The notes below the pieces were generated by a model that had not been told where the DNA came from, made no database searches, and was given only the letters and a program-made list of their open reading frames with translations. From assembly GCA_004556655.1 (NCBI GenBank), contig SFGF01000042.1, forward strand, positions 1 to 32,541: 32,541 bases of DNA. Reading direction: 5' to 3'. Positions 1 through 6,593 of the stretch are shown here, one piece after another. How positions within the stretch are numbered: position 1 is the stretch's first letter; the number at the start of each line of letters is the position of its first letter. The position numbers were made by a program, and so were the translations under genes. The DNA comes from Lachnospiraceae bacterium (GTDB lineage Bacteria > Bacillota > Clostridia > Lachnospirales > Lachnospiraceae).

Positions 1-399
1 ATTGTCGAAAACATTTCCACAAACCTCAAAATTTTGTTCTGTGAAAGCATCTATTTCATCCACATCGTTACTTCCTTTTTCTCTTGTATAAAATCCATTT
101 CTCCGCCAAATAACTTCTACGTATGTTGCATCATCTGGGTAATTATCGTCTAAGTGTCCCAAAAGAATATCATTCTCCCAAATCAGCTTCCCGTTCTTAT
201 CCGTAAGCCCGGTGCACTGGCAGATGGTGGATGGGTCTACGGAATACAGTTCTAATCTGCCTGGATAATCAGATGTATCTCTTATAACATGTACAATCAT
301 ACCTTCTGCGTATAACCCGTTCGGATAATATGTATAATACCCTTCCACCCATTCTCCGTTGTCAGTCCGCTTTGCGCGGAATAAGTATCTATCGTTCAT
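1..399 (-). CDS. YopX-family phage protein (C-terminus cut by window edge)
   Basis: The reading frame starts at ATG 399 and is still open at base 1, giving 133 visible residues. The N-terminus MNDRYLFRAKRTDNGEWVEG and the block CTGLTDKNGKLIWENDIL (about residues 62-79) are the hallmark of the YopX family, small beta-rich proteins of unknown function common in Firmicutes prophages. The C-terminal part has the usual end motif NFEVCGNVFDN. A GGAGGGG ribosome site lies just upstream inside the end of the preceding gene, whose stop is 3 bases away, so translation is probably coupled. A second YopX-like gene lies at 10585-11061. Family assignment is firm; function is not known. Confidence 0.88.
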   Translation of the reverse strand, partial: MNDRYLFRAKRTDNGEWVEGYYTYYPNGLYAEGMIVHVIRDTSDYPGRLELYSVDPSTICQCTGLTDKNGKLIWENDILLGHLDDNYPDDATYVEVIWRRNGFYTREKGSNDVDEIDAFTEQNFEVCGNVFDN

Positions 400-402
400 C
401 AC

Positions 403-894
403 TCATCCCCTCCATTCATCAGCCATAATTTCAAATTGTACACTGTCATGCAGCTTTCCATCCTGTAATCTGGCTATCTGTCTATAATATCCGCATTCTC
501 TTCCACCATGCTTTTTGACGAAATTTCTATATCCTCTAATCGCCGGGTTATCCGCAAAACAGAACCATGAAATACGGTTCATGTGATACACTTCAAATAA
601 ATCACAGATTGCTTTGTACAAGTCTTTCACAAACTCCATATTGCCTTTATCAAAACTGATGATTCCGAATCTATCCGCCGACATTGCCGACCAGTCGATT
701 GAATATGAAATATATCCGATGACTTCACCATTTTTATTCACAGATACGAAATTATGTTCGTAATAATTATCTTCCGGAAGGTTTATATTGCTATCTCCAG
801 AACCACCGTTCCAGAATATGTTTTCTGGTTTATACCAAGCTTCTGTATTTTTACGCTTTAGCACTTCTGCATATAATTGTGCCGGTTTCAGCAT
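403..894 (-). CDS. GNAT-like N-acetyltransferase, phage-encoded
   Basis: A 163-residue protein with a likely GNAT fold: a strand EVIGYISYSID at about residues 57-67, then a helix, a strand RISWFCF, and the segment NPAIRGYRNFVKKHGG (116-131), which matches the C-terminal N-x-x-A-x-x-x-Y-x-K-x-G pattern of the superfamily. The acetyl-CoA pyrophosphate-binding loop is not obvious, so the assignment rests on order of elements. The start ATG 894 has GGAGGGG at good distance and overlaps the previous gene by 7 bases. Substrate is unknown. Its place beside DNA methyltransferases suggests modification of phage or host components, which is inference. Confidence 0.6.
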   Translation of the reverse strand: MLKPAQLYAEVLKRKNTEAWYKPENIFWNGGSGDSNINLPEDNYYEHNFVSVNKNGEVIGYISYSIDWSAMSADRFGIISFDKGNMEFVKDLYKAICDLFEVYHMNRISWFCFADNPAIRGYRNFVKKHGGRECGYYRQIARLQDGKLHDSVQFEIMADEWRG

Positions 895-1430
895 CGCTCA
901 TCCCCTCCGATCTGCTTCAGAATCCTTTCAATGTCGATGTGGCGTCCGGTCTTTTTGAGTGCTGATTTATGTACGCAATATGTATCTCCGTTTTTACAGA
1001 TACCGCAGTAATCATTTTCACCGATTTTACTTGTCACATACATGGCTCTGTGAAGATTATTTGCAGTATCGTCAAATTCTACCTCATCCCCAACCTTAAT
1101 CTCTTTCTCAGCTTCCCACGCTCCGATTTTGGCTTTGGCCTGTTGTGGAGTTAATTCCATCAGTTTCGGAAACGACCATCCTTTTCCAAAAATTTCATCT
1201 AATTCCACATTTGAATAATTGGCAAATAATTTTTTAGCAATCTCCCACGCTTCATCGTCAGTCATGTCCGGAACCGGAAAAACATCCTCTTCACGAATGT
1301 ATATGACTCTTGCAGTATCTCCACAAAATTTATTATCAACCGACTTGACTGCGTAAGGTTTCTTTTCTCCTACGCGAATATCATTTATCGTTGCTTTTAC
1401 CAACACTTCATCTCCAACTTTATATTTCAT
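888..1430 (-). CDS. Conserved phage protein of unknown function
   Basis: A 180-residue protein beginning MKYKVGDEVLVKATIND. Two short beta-rich segments of the form KVGDEV recur at the N-terminus (residues 4-9) and near residue 112, suggesting two small barrel-like units separated by a helical linker (MTDDEAWEIAKKLF). No catalytic motif is visible. The start at 1430 is chosen because GGAGG lies 7 bases upstream; an in-frame ATG at 1436 would overlap that ribosome site but cannot be excluded. The 3' end overlaps the next gene by 7 bases. Confidence 0.7.
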   Translation of the reverse strand: MKYKVGDEVLVKATINDIRVGEKKPYAVKSVDNKFCGDTARVIYIREEDVFPVPDMTDDEAWEIAKKLFANYSNVELDEIFGKGWSFPKLMELTPQQAKAKIGAWEAEKEIKVGDEVEFDDTANNLHRAMYVTSKIGENDYCGICKNGDTYCVHKSALKKTGRHIDIERILKQIGGDERC

Positions 1431-1432
1431 CC

Positions 1433-1501
1433 TCATACCTCCAATCTCCTAATTACTTCACGTAGCACCCATCCGATTATCCAGCTTTGTATGTATCCCA
1501 T
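1433..1501 (-). CDS. 22-residue hydrophobic/amphipathic peptide
   Basis: A small open frame with ATG at 1501 and TGA at 1433-1435. The peptide starts MGYIQSWIIGWVLREV and is rich in Trp, Ile and Val, ending in a basic amphipathic tail. GAGGAGG, which also encodes the last residues of the upstream protein, sits about 6 bases before the ATG. The stop overlaps the alternative start of the next gene as ATGA. The coupling on both sides argues for translation; function is unknown. It may act at the membrane or serve only to deliver ribosomes. Confidence 0.5.
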   Translation of the reverse strand: MGYIQSWIIGWVLREVIRRLEV

Positions 1502-1502
1502 G

Positions 1503-1790
1503 TCAGTCCTCCTCGTCATAGATATAGATTCCCAGCTTATTTCCCAGCCAGTCAAATCCGGCTCTGGTCAGCCAATACATACGACCACCGTGTCTGTTTT
1601 TCTCTCCTGATTTTGCATATCCTGCCGCAACCATCGTGTCCCATACTTCACATCCTCTTTTGCTTGCCGCATAATAATTCCGATATGGGCGATAGAAGTA
1701 CTTCCCATGCCTTTTATATGGTTTCTTGTGATCAAGACCGATGCAATGCTTTGCCAGTTCTATGTATGTATTTTCATGCGCTTCTCTCAT
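1503..1790 (-). CDS. Small conserved phage protein, unknown
   Basis: A 95-residue basic protein. The first half carries Arg/Lys/Tyr-rich sequence (KRHGKYFYRPYRNYY), followed by a winged-helix-like stretch (CEVWDTMVAAGYAKSGEKN, RMYWLTRAGFDWLGNKLG) typical of small phage proteins that pair an alpha-helix with a beta-hairpin. No known catalytic residue is seen. ATG 1790 is preceded by AGGAGAT, and the upstream stop is only one base away. The function could be DNA binding, but this is inference from charge and secondary structure only. Confidence 0.65.
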   Translation of the reverse strand: MREAHENTYIELAKHCIGLDHKKPYKRHGKYFYRPYRNYYAASKRGCEVWDTMVAAGYAKSGEKNRHGGRMYWLTRAGFDWLGNKLGIYIYDEED

Positions 1791-1791
1791 A

Positions 1792-2400
1792 TTATCTCCT
1801 ATTCGCTTGTCCGCACCGGTATCCGCACGATTTCGTACACCCGATACAACACTGTTCCTTACACATTTCCATATCCAATCCTTCCTCCAGAATATCGTGC
1901 GCCATCAGGGAAAGAGCATTGATATGAGCATCGCAACCTGTTTCGGTCATCCACTGGCATCCATACAGTTTTATCCGCTCTTCCGTCTGATCACGTTCTA
2001 TGCAAGCGTCACATCCCATCGTTTCTTTAAATGCACAACTGATATATCCGTCCTGGAATACCTGTATACTGCAGGCAACGCATCCTTCTATGGTGGAGCC
2101 TTCATACTTGACGAATCTCTCACAGTAATGCTCTGGATATAATCTTCCGCCTCTGCACCAATGCGCCTGCTCACCCGGCTTATTCCAGTTGCTCCATGCA
2201 GTTCTTGGCGGTTCGTCCGGATGAGCCTTATCATATGGATTCTCCTTTGCCCGGAGATCATCGTAACAACCACCATATGGGCATCTGCCACTCCACCAGT
2301 ACAGGCAACTCCGACAGACGCAAGAATCGCAACTGGGGTATCTTCCATCTCTGGTGGATATGTATTCGGTTATGGACATCTGTCCGTCTATCTGCTTCAT
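1792..2400 (-). CDS. Cys-rich phage protein (21 Cys in 202 residues)
   Basis: A 202-residue protein with 21 cysteines in several clusters: CDSCVCRSC near residue 24, C-x4-C near 40-45, C-x2-C pairs around 107-110 and 129-132, and a dense C-terminal cluster with CKEQCCIGC and CGYRC. Such spacing suggests several zinc or iron-sulfur sites. No enzyme family is recognised. ATG 2400 has AGGAG 7 bases upstream. The gene lies directly after the cytosine methyltransferase (9-base gap). It is the largest of a set of Cys-rich proteins scattered along this operon. Confidence 0.68.
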   Translation of the reverse strand: MKQIDGQMSITEYISTRDGRYPSCDSCVCRSCLYWWSGRCPYGGCYDDLRAKENPYDKAHPDEPPRTAWSNWNKPGEQAHWCRGGRLYPEHYCERFVKYEGSTIEGCVACSIQVFQDGYISCAFKETMGCDACIERDQTEERIKLYGCQWMTETGCDAHINALSLMAHDILEEGLDMEMCKEQCCIGCTKSCGYRCGQANRR

Positions 2401-2409
2401 GTCCCACTC

Positions 2410-4041
2410 CTATCCAAACGCTACCTGACCATTACGCTGCATATATACCATTGGTGCCGGTTGTCTCTCTCCCACTTTCAGATACGGGCAATTCGCTTTC
2501 ACCAGAGCTTCTGCCATGATCGGAACTACGCTGTTCCCGATACGCTTCACCTGTTCGCATACCGGATACTTTTGCCAGTTGTAATCCCGGTCAATGATGT
2601 AGTCTCGCGGGAATCCCTGAGCCAGCTTCAATTCCTCTGGTGTCAGCATCCGGAGAAATATATCCAGTATCGCATATTCATTTCCCAGTACCGTAATCAG
2701 TGCAAATCTGTCCTTGGTCACTACTGTATGTAACGGGTCATTAAGGCTCTGTCCAATTCCGCATCCGTAATACTCCATAATGAACTGAGATACCCATGTA
2801 GCTTTCTGTGCTGTTTCTTCGTCAATTCCTGCTTCCTGAAGTTCTTTCCAATCCACCGCCAGAACAGATACTTGTCCGAAATGTCCGGGACTGGTTGTGA
2901 TGGTGTGGATTGGTTCCGCAAGGCTCTGCCCGGTCCCGGATTTGTAGAATTTCTCAAGAAACGCAATTACCAGCCCGTATCTGTTACTGGTGTCTATTGT
3001 CTGAAGCGGATCCGTAACAGATTGTCCTCTCACACCTTTCTTTGTGGTTTCGGAGTGGTACTGGATGAGTAACGGTGTGATCAATCTGTTATGATCTACA
3101 GTTGTGATTGTGCTTACCGGCTGATTCATTCCGCTACCTGCACCTTTATAATTTCTGCCATAGGTTTTATCGATAAATGGCACCGCAACCGGTGTAATCA
3201 CTCCAAACCCGTGTTTCTGTGTTATCGTTGGAATTGGCTCATTGACACTCTGTCCACGGAAGTTATCTCCGCCATGATTGACCTGGATAATGAATGGCTC
3301 CGGATTGTTAAACACAAACTTCTCAAGTCCTCTGGCAGTTCTCCTCATGGTGTTCTCTGCCAGTGGTTTCTTCCGTCCAAATATGGACTTTCCAAGATCT
3401 GAGAAATTCAACACCGATGATACCGGCACCCATTTCTTTTTCCCATCTGTTCCAGTCTTGCTGTGTGTCGGCTCTGGCCAGACAATAGATTTGCCATCAC
3501 GCCTGAATATCGCATACCAGCGTTTCCGTGTGGTGGGTGCTCCATAGTCTGCAGCTACCAGCTCACGGCTGTCAAAATCATATCCAAGAGACTGCATGGA
3601 AGAGATAAACTTCTGGTATTCTTCACCCTTACGCTCCGGTATCGGTCTTCCGTTCTCATCTAACGGTCCCCACTGCTGTATCTCTTCCACATTCTCCATG
3701 ATGATTACATCTGGGAGGATTTTTCTCGCATGTTTATATACCGCCCATGGAAGAATACGCAATCCCTGTTTTCTGGGCTGACCACCCTTGGCTTTGGAAT
3801 GGCTGGTGCAATCCGGGCTCGCCCACATCAGCGCGACGTGCTGTCCGTGAACGTATTTTTCCAGATCCACCTTGAAAATATCCTCTGTCAGGTGTAATGT
3901 CTGTGGATGGTTGGTCTTGTGCATCCGGATAGCCTGTTTATCATGGTTGATGGCGATATCTACCGGACGACCAAGCGCAATTTCGATTCCTACGGATGCT
4001 CCGCCACCTCCGGCGAAGCAATCTATAATTAATCCATTCAT
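2410..4041 (-). CDS. DNA (cytosine-5)-methyltransferase with repeated recognition region
   Basis: A 543-residue C5 methyltransferase that would methylate cytosine in phage or host DNA with S-adenosylmethionine. Motif I is DCFAGGGGASVG (residues 7-18); motif IV is SPDCTS with catalytic Cys78 (PDC rather than the usual PPC); motif VI is ENV at 116-118; motif VIII is TTRKRWY (170-176); LTPEELKLAQGFPRDY (466-481) and RIGNSVVP (500-507) are motifs IX-X. The region between motifs VIII and IX is enlarged and holds five copies of a G-x-GQS-x3-P-x2-TIT unit (261-282, 300-321, 337-358, 369-391, 428-449). The start at 4041 is chosen because the glycine-rich motif begins just after it and a GGGGGTGATG ribosome site precedes it; a frame upstream to 4122 overlaps the previous gene. 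Specificity is unknown. Confidence 0.93.
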   Translation of the reverse strand: MNGLIIDCFAGGGGASVGIEIALGRPVDIAINHDKQAIRMHKTNHPQTLHLTEDIFKVDLEKYVHGQHVALMWASPDCTSHSKAKGGQPRKQGLRILPWAVYKHARKILPDVIIMENVEEIQQWGPLDENGRPIPERKGEEYQKFISSMQSLGYDFDSRELVAADYGAPTTRKRWYAIFRRDGKSIVWPEPTHSKTGTDGKKKWVPVSSVLNFSDLGKSIFGRKKPLAENTMRRTARGLEKFVFNNPEPFIIQVNHGGDNFRGQSVNEPIPTITQKHGFGVITPVAVPFIDKTYGRNYKGAGSGMNQPVSTITTVDHNRLITPLLIQYHSETTKKGVRGQSVTDPLQTIDTSNRYGLVIAFLEKFYKSGTGQSLAEPIHTITTSPGHFGQVSVLAVDWKELQEAGIDEETAQKATWVSQFIMEYYGCGIGQSLNDPLHTVVTKDRFALITVLGNEYAILDIFLRMLTPEELKLAQGFPRDYIIDRDYNWQKYPVCEQVKRIGNSVVPIMAEALVKANCPYLKVGERQPAPMVYMQRNGQVAFG

Positions 4042-4045
4042 GCCA

Positions 4046-4303
4046 TCACCCCCAATCCTGTCCGCTTCCAGAATTACCACCAATGCCATTCCGGAAAGCT
4101 GTTGTCCTGCCATTGACTCCATGTGCCGGAAGCAGTCCCTTATCAGCTTTCACGTCGCTCCAGCGCATGGAAGTATGGTACATGGCAATAAAATCATCTG
4201 TGGTGTATTCCTGCTTGTCGTGTTTCTCTACATAGTGTTCTGCGGCAGATTGCATTCCGTATCCGGATGATACTGCCAGTTTGATGAATTCTTGTTTATT
4301 CAT
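4046..4303 (-). CDS. Small phage protein, unknown
   Basis: An 85-residue protein, MNKQEFIKLAVSSGYG at the N-terminus, helical in the first 55 residues and Gly/Ser-rich at the end. It is not recognised. It lies between the two methyltransferase genes and stops 4 bases before the cytosine methyltransferase start, so the two are probably translated together. No good ribosome site lies within 15 bases of ATG 4303; the only strong one is about 45 bases upstream across a hairpin (see 4304-4358). Confidence 0.62.
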   Translation of the reverse strand: MNKQEFIKLAVSSGYGMQSAAEHYVEKHDKQEYTTDDFIAMYHTSMRWSDVKADKGLLPAHGVNGRTTAFRNGIGGNSGSGQDWG

Positions 4304-4358
4304 TTTCTTATCACGAAGCCGCTGCAGCTTATTCCCGGGAAGCTTCGGCTCCTTTCTG
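4304..4358 (-). promoter_or_regulatory. Leader with displaced ribosome site and hairpin
   Basis: On the minus strand the 12-mer CAGAAAGGAGCC (4347-4358) is followed by a GC-rich 43-base stretch before ATG 4303. CGAAGC (4342-4347) can pair with GCTTCG (4318-4323 region), which would bring the AAGGAG closer to the start codon. The same 12-mer lies at an almost identical distance before the adenine methyltransferase gene (5211-5222). Role inferred; no reading frame fits the stretch. Confidence 0.35.
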
Positions 4359-4359
4359 G

Positions 4360-5166
4360 TTATATATAATCTTTTAAAGTCATTTGCTGTTCTTCTGGTT
4401 CAAAATTCATCCAGAGAATCTCCCTCTTTTTGCTGCATACCTGTGAATAGCACGTTGTCTCTTCCTTATGCCAGTTCTGCAACCGATCATTATATAAATC
4501 ATTATCATACCCGCTGATCAATACCGGTCCTTTATGAGCAATCAGAACATCCAGCAATTCATTTTGTGCTTTATCGTCCATTTCATATCGATATTGTTTT
4601 CCGTGTCTGGTTGATAATACATAAGGCGGATCAGCATAGATGAGCACGTTATAAAAATTAAACCTCTGTATAACATCTACTGCTGGCTTATTTTCTATCT
4701 GCACTCCTCTTAGGCGCTCTGATGCCTGCATAATCTTTTCCGGAAGATGCACCCAGTCCTGTGAAGCATAGGCACGCTCACGACCTTGTACATCATTCTT
4801 CCAACCAACCTTTTCTCCATTAGTTCGGAATCCATGCCCCATATTGAGGCGGATATAAAAATTTACAGCTTTCCCAAGACTGTCTTGTGGCACCTCCGAA
4901 AATGCATCATCATACACCTGTCTAGCATATGGTGTCCAATAGATTTCATGTGCCAGTCGTTCAGGATCCTTTTTGATCCATTCAAACAGATTCACAATAT
5001 TTCCGTCCAGATCATTGACTGTCTCAATGTTGGAGCGAGGTTTGTTGAATAGTACAGCTCCGCTACCGAAGAACGGCTCCAAATAGCTATGATGTTTTGG
5101 AAAGAAGCTTATGATCCAATCTGCAATAGACCATTTGCTTCCAGGATATTTCATTACCGCTTTCAT
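4360..5166 (-). CDS. D12-class (Dam-type) DNA adenine N6-methyltransferase
   Basis: A 268-residue alpha-group adenine methyltransferase. KYPGSKW (6-12) is the N-terminal motif X, EPFFGSGAV (30-38) is motif I for S-adenosylmethionine, and DPPY at 179-182 is the catalytic motif IV. The TGYD-like region ISGYDNDLY (217-225) follows. Length matches the Dam/DpnM group. The target cannot be read from sequence. Start 5166 is used although its ribosome site (GAGAG) is weak; ATG 5154 (MKYPGSKW) is an alternative. Located next to a cytosine methyltransferase, it likely protects phage DNA from host restriction or marks it for regulation, which is inference. Confidence 0.93.
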   Translation of the reverse strand: MKAVMKYPGSKWSIADWIISFFPKHHSYLEPFFGSGAVLFNKPRSNIETVNDLDGNIVNLFEWIKKDPERLAHEIYWTPYARQVYDDAFSEVPQDSLGKAVNFYIRLNMGHGFRTNGEKVGWKNDVQGRERAYASQDWVHLPEKIMQASERLRGVQIENKPAVDVIQRFNFYNVLIYADPPYVLSTRHGKQYRYEMDDKAQNELLDVLIAHKGPVLISGYDNDLYNDRLQNWHKEETTCYSQVCSKKREILWMNFEPEEQQMTLKDYI

Positions 5167-5222
5167 TTTCTCTCAAGAAGCCCGGTATACCCTTGCCCCG
5201 GCCGGAGGCTGGCTCCTTTCTG
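5167..5222 (-). promoter_or_regulatory. Leader with displaced ribosome site and hairpins
   Basis: CAGAAAGGAGCC occupies 5211-5222 (minus strand), 44 bases before ATG 5166, as in front of 4046-4303. The intervening GC-rich RNA can form GCCUC-CGGCC-GGGGC, using a G-U pair that becomes a C-A mismatch on the other strand, which favours a minus-strand RNA structure. The region is also the upstream side of the divergent plus-strand gene at 5274. Confidence 0.35.
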
Positions 5223-5273
5223 TATAATTTCCGCTTTCCTGCACATCCTGTCACTGAAAGGATGGTGTGCAAT

Positions 5274-5462
5274 ATGGATCTAAATAAAATTGTCTGTGAA
5301 TGTTTCGGTGTTACAAACGGCGACATAAAAGATGCCGTCGAACATGGTGCAAGTACGCTGGAAGAGGTACAGGAAGCAACCGGTGCGGCTACCGCCTGTG
5401 GAGTCTGTACAGATGATGTCCAGCGTGTGTTGGACTATTTCGCAGAGGAGAGGGATAATTGA
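5274..5462 (+). CDS. BFD-like [2Fe-2S] protein on the opposite strand
   Basis: A 62-residue protein with the bacterioferritin-associated-ferredoxin fold signature: Cys8-x-Cys10 and Cys42-x2-Cys45 (CECFGVT and ACGVC), the four ligands of one [2Fe-2S] cluster. Free-standing BFD-like domains occur in clostridia, where they are thought to pass electrons or deliver clusters. It is the only plus-strand gene inside the leftward early operon. ATG 5274 is preceded by AAAGGATGG; TATAAT at 5223-5228 could be its -10 but no matching -35 is seen. A terminator follows at 5469-5490. This looks like an independently expressed moron gene that may work in the lysogen; that is inference. Confidence 0.8.
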   Translation: MDLNKIVCECFGVTNGDIKDAVEHGASTLEEVQEATGAATACGVCTDDVQRVLDYFAEERDN

Positions 5463-5468
5463 TGCAGT

Positions 5469-5490
5469 GGCACCTATGGGTGCCTTTGTA
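5469..5490 (+). terminator. Rho-independent terminator after the BFD-like gene
   Basis: GGCACC-TATG-GGTGCC, a perfect 6-bp stem with a 4-base loop, begins 7 bases after the stop codon and is followed by TTTGT. The short T-run makes it weak to moderate. No T-run exists on the minus strand, so it acts for the plus-strand gene. Confidence 0.6.
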
Positions 5491-5529
5491 CAATGAAATC
5501 CGCATAATAATTTACTCCCTCATGAGTCT

Positions 5530-5628
5530 TTACGTTTCATTCAGACCATCACACCAGACATCGTACAAGTAATTCATTCCATATATAAAACCAAACCCAA
5601 TAAAAATACCTGCAATTATCTTTTTCAT
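5530..5628 (-). CDS. 32-residue single-pass membrane peptide
   Basis: Starts MKKIIAGIFIGFGFIYGMNY, one hydrophobic helix with a positive N-terminus, then a short polar tail ending in DGLNET. ATG 5628 follows AGGTAAGGG at good distance; the longer frame up to 5715 lacks a ribosome site and overlaps a real upstream gene. Function unknown. Located at the convergent junction with the BFD-like gene. Confidence 0.55.
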   Translation of the reverse strand: MKKIIAGIFIGFGFIYGMNYLYDVWCDGLNET

Positions 5629-5638
5629 AACCCTTACC

Positions 5639-5770
5639 TCAGTGATTTGCCAGAAACACACGAAGCAGCGAATCTTGCCACTGTGGCTTTTCTTTCTCTT
5701 TTTCAGTATTGGCATACTGTTTTAACTCTTCTTCAGTCGCATCTCTTGGAATTCCCACTATCTCAATCAT
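5639..5770 (-). CDS. 43-residue acidic/basic phage protein, unknown
   Basis: A small frame starting MIEIVGIPRDATEEELKQYA and ending SLLRVFLANH. The first residues have a ferredoxin-like beta-alpha pattern (GIPRDATEEEL). ATG 5770 overlaps the upstream stop as ATGA, a classic coupled junction, and a GAGAGAG purine run precedes it. Its 3' end leads into the ribosome site of the membrane peptide gene. Not recognised. Confidence 0.55.
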   Translation of the reverse strand: MIEIVGIPRDATEEELKQYANTEKEKEKPQWQDSLLRVFLANH

Positions 5771-6012
5771 GCTGCTCTCTCTTTCTTAAAATACTTTCTT
5801 AATTTACTCGTTACCGCATCCCATTCATCCAGCAATTGTCGTGGCATACTGTTTATATTAACCGAAGCTTTCTGATTAACTCCCACTGCAATTTTTCCAA
5901 CCGTACTCACCGGAACCCCTGTAATATTCGAAATCTCCTTATATTTCATCCCTGCAGCTGCAAGTTCCAATACTCTTTCTCTCATACTGCATTCAACTTT
6001 CTTATCACTCAT
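5767..6012 (-). CDS. Helix-turn-helix DNA-binding protein
   Basis: An 81-residue protein. Residues 10-40 (RERVLELAAAGMKYKEISNI, then TGVPVSTVGKI) form a resolvase/sigma-like helix-turn-helix with the usual small residue in helix 2 and V-S-T-V in the recognition helix. A basic tail (KLRKYFKKERAA) ends the protein. AGAGGG precedes ATG 6012. Probably a transcription regulator of the left part of the early operon or a partner of replication; the target is not visible. Confidence 0.7.
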   Translation of the reverse strand: MSDKKVECSMRERVLELAAAGMKYKEISNITGVPVSTVGKIAVGVNQKASVNINSMPRQLLDEWDAVTSKLRKYFKKERAA

Positions 6013-6055
6013 AATCGTGTTCCCTCTTTCTTATTTCATATTTCGAGATTATTTC

Positions 6056-6343
6056 TCACAAATCAATTTTAATTCCACACTCATCCCAAAGAACATCTTC
6101 AAAATCTTTAGCCTTTTCCACATATCCATTGTTATATGCTTCTAATTGCTTTCGATATTCTGAAAGAAACTTATCCATATCCGATTCCGAAAAATCAAAT
6201 TTAGAATGCAACACCATGAGAGTGAGTAATAAATTGGCTTTATTGGATGAGCGGATCAATATGTTATCTTGATACTGTCTGCTCATAGCTGCCAATGCTG
6301 GATTCATTCTTTTCCGTCCATTATATGTGTTTTTATTTGCCAT
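6056..6343 (-). CDS. Small phage protein, unknown
   Basis: A 95-residue largely helical protein with a basic, Asn-rich N-terminus (MANKNTYNGRKRMNPALAAM) and an acidic C-terminus. AAGGAG lies 7 bases before ATG 6343, which sits inside the last codons of the upstream gene (11-base overlap). No motif recognised. Confidence 0.65.
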   Translation of the reverse strand: MANKNTYNGRKRMNPALAAMSRQYQDNILIRSSNKANLLLTLMVLHSKFDFSESDMDKFLSEYRKQLEAYNNGYVEKAKDFEDVLWDECGIKIDL

Positions 6344-6569
6344 ACTTTTTCTCCTTATATCTCAGTTCCAAGTCATCTATAATCAGAAGAATTATTCTGT
6401 AGGAAATGCTGACACCTCTATATTTGTCTTTAAGTTCCGTGAAGTCATTTACTACTGAATTCCAGTATTCATCACTATCTTCGGGGATATAATATTTTTT
6501 TCGTAGATTCCAGAGCTCAGTAAAAAATTTCTGCTCTTCCGGAATATCTTTTGCAGTTACACTTGCCAT
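6333..6569 (-). CDS. Small phage protein, unknown
   Basis: A 78-residue helical, charged protein (MASVTAKDIPEEQKFFTELW at the N-terminus). AAAGGAGA precedes ATG 6569. It follows the replicative ATPase gene by 24 bases and overlaps the next gene by 11 bases. Possibly an accessory of the replication module from position alone; no motif seen. Confidence 0.65.
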   Translation of the reverse strand: MASVTAKDIPEEQKFFTELWNLRKKYYIPEDSDEYWNSVVNDFTELKDKYRGVSISYRIILLIIDDLELRYKEKKYGK

Positions 6570-6593
6570 TGCTCTGTCTCCTTTGAATCATTT

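Noticed and set aside
1487..2142. Overlapping plus-strand frames of 71-146 codons
   Set aside because: Shadows of the two minus-strand phage genes at 1503-1790 and 1792-2400.
3278..3547. Plus-strand frames inside the cytosine methyltransferase
   Set aside because: Shadow frames without ribosome sites; the minus-strand motifs account for the sequence.
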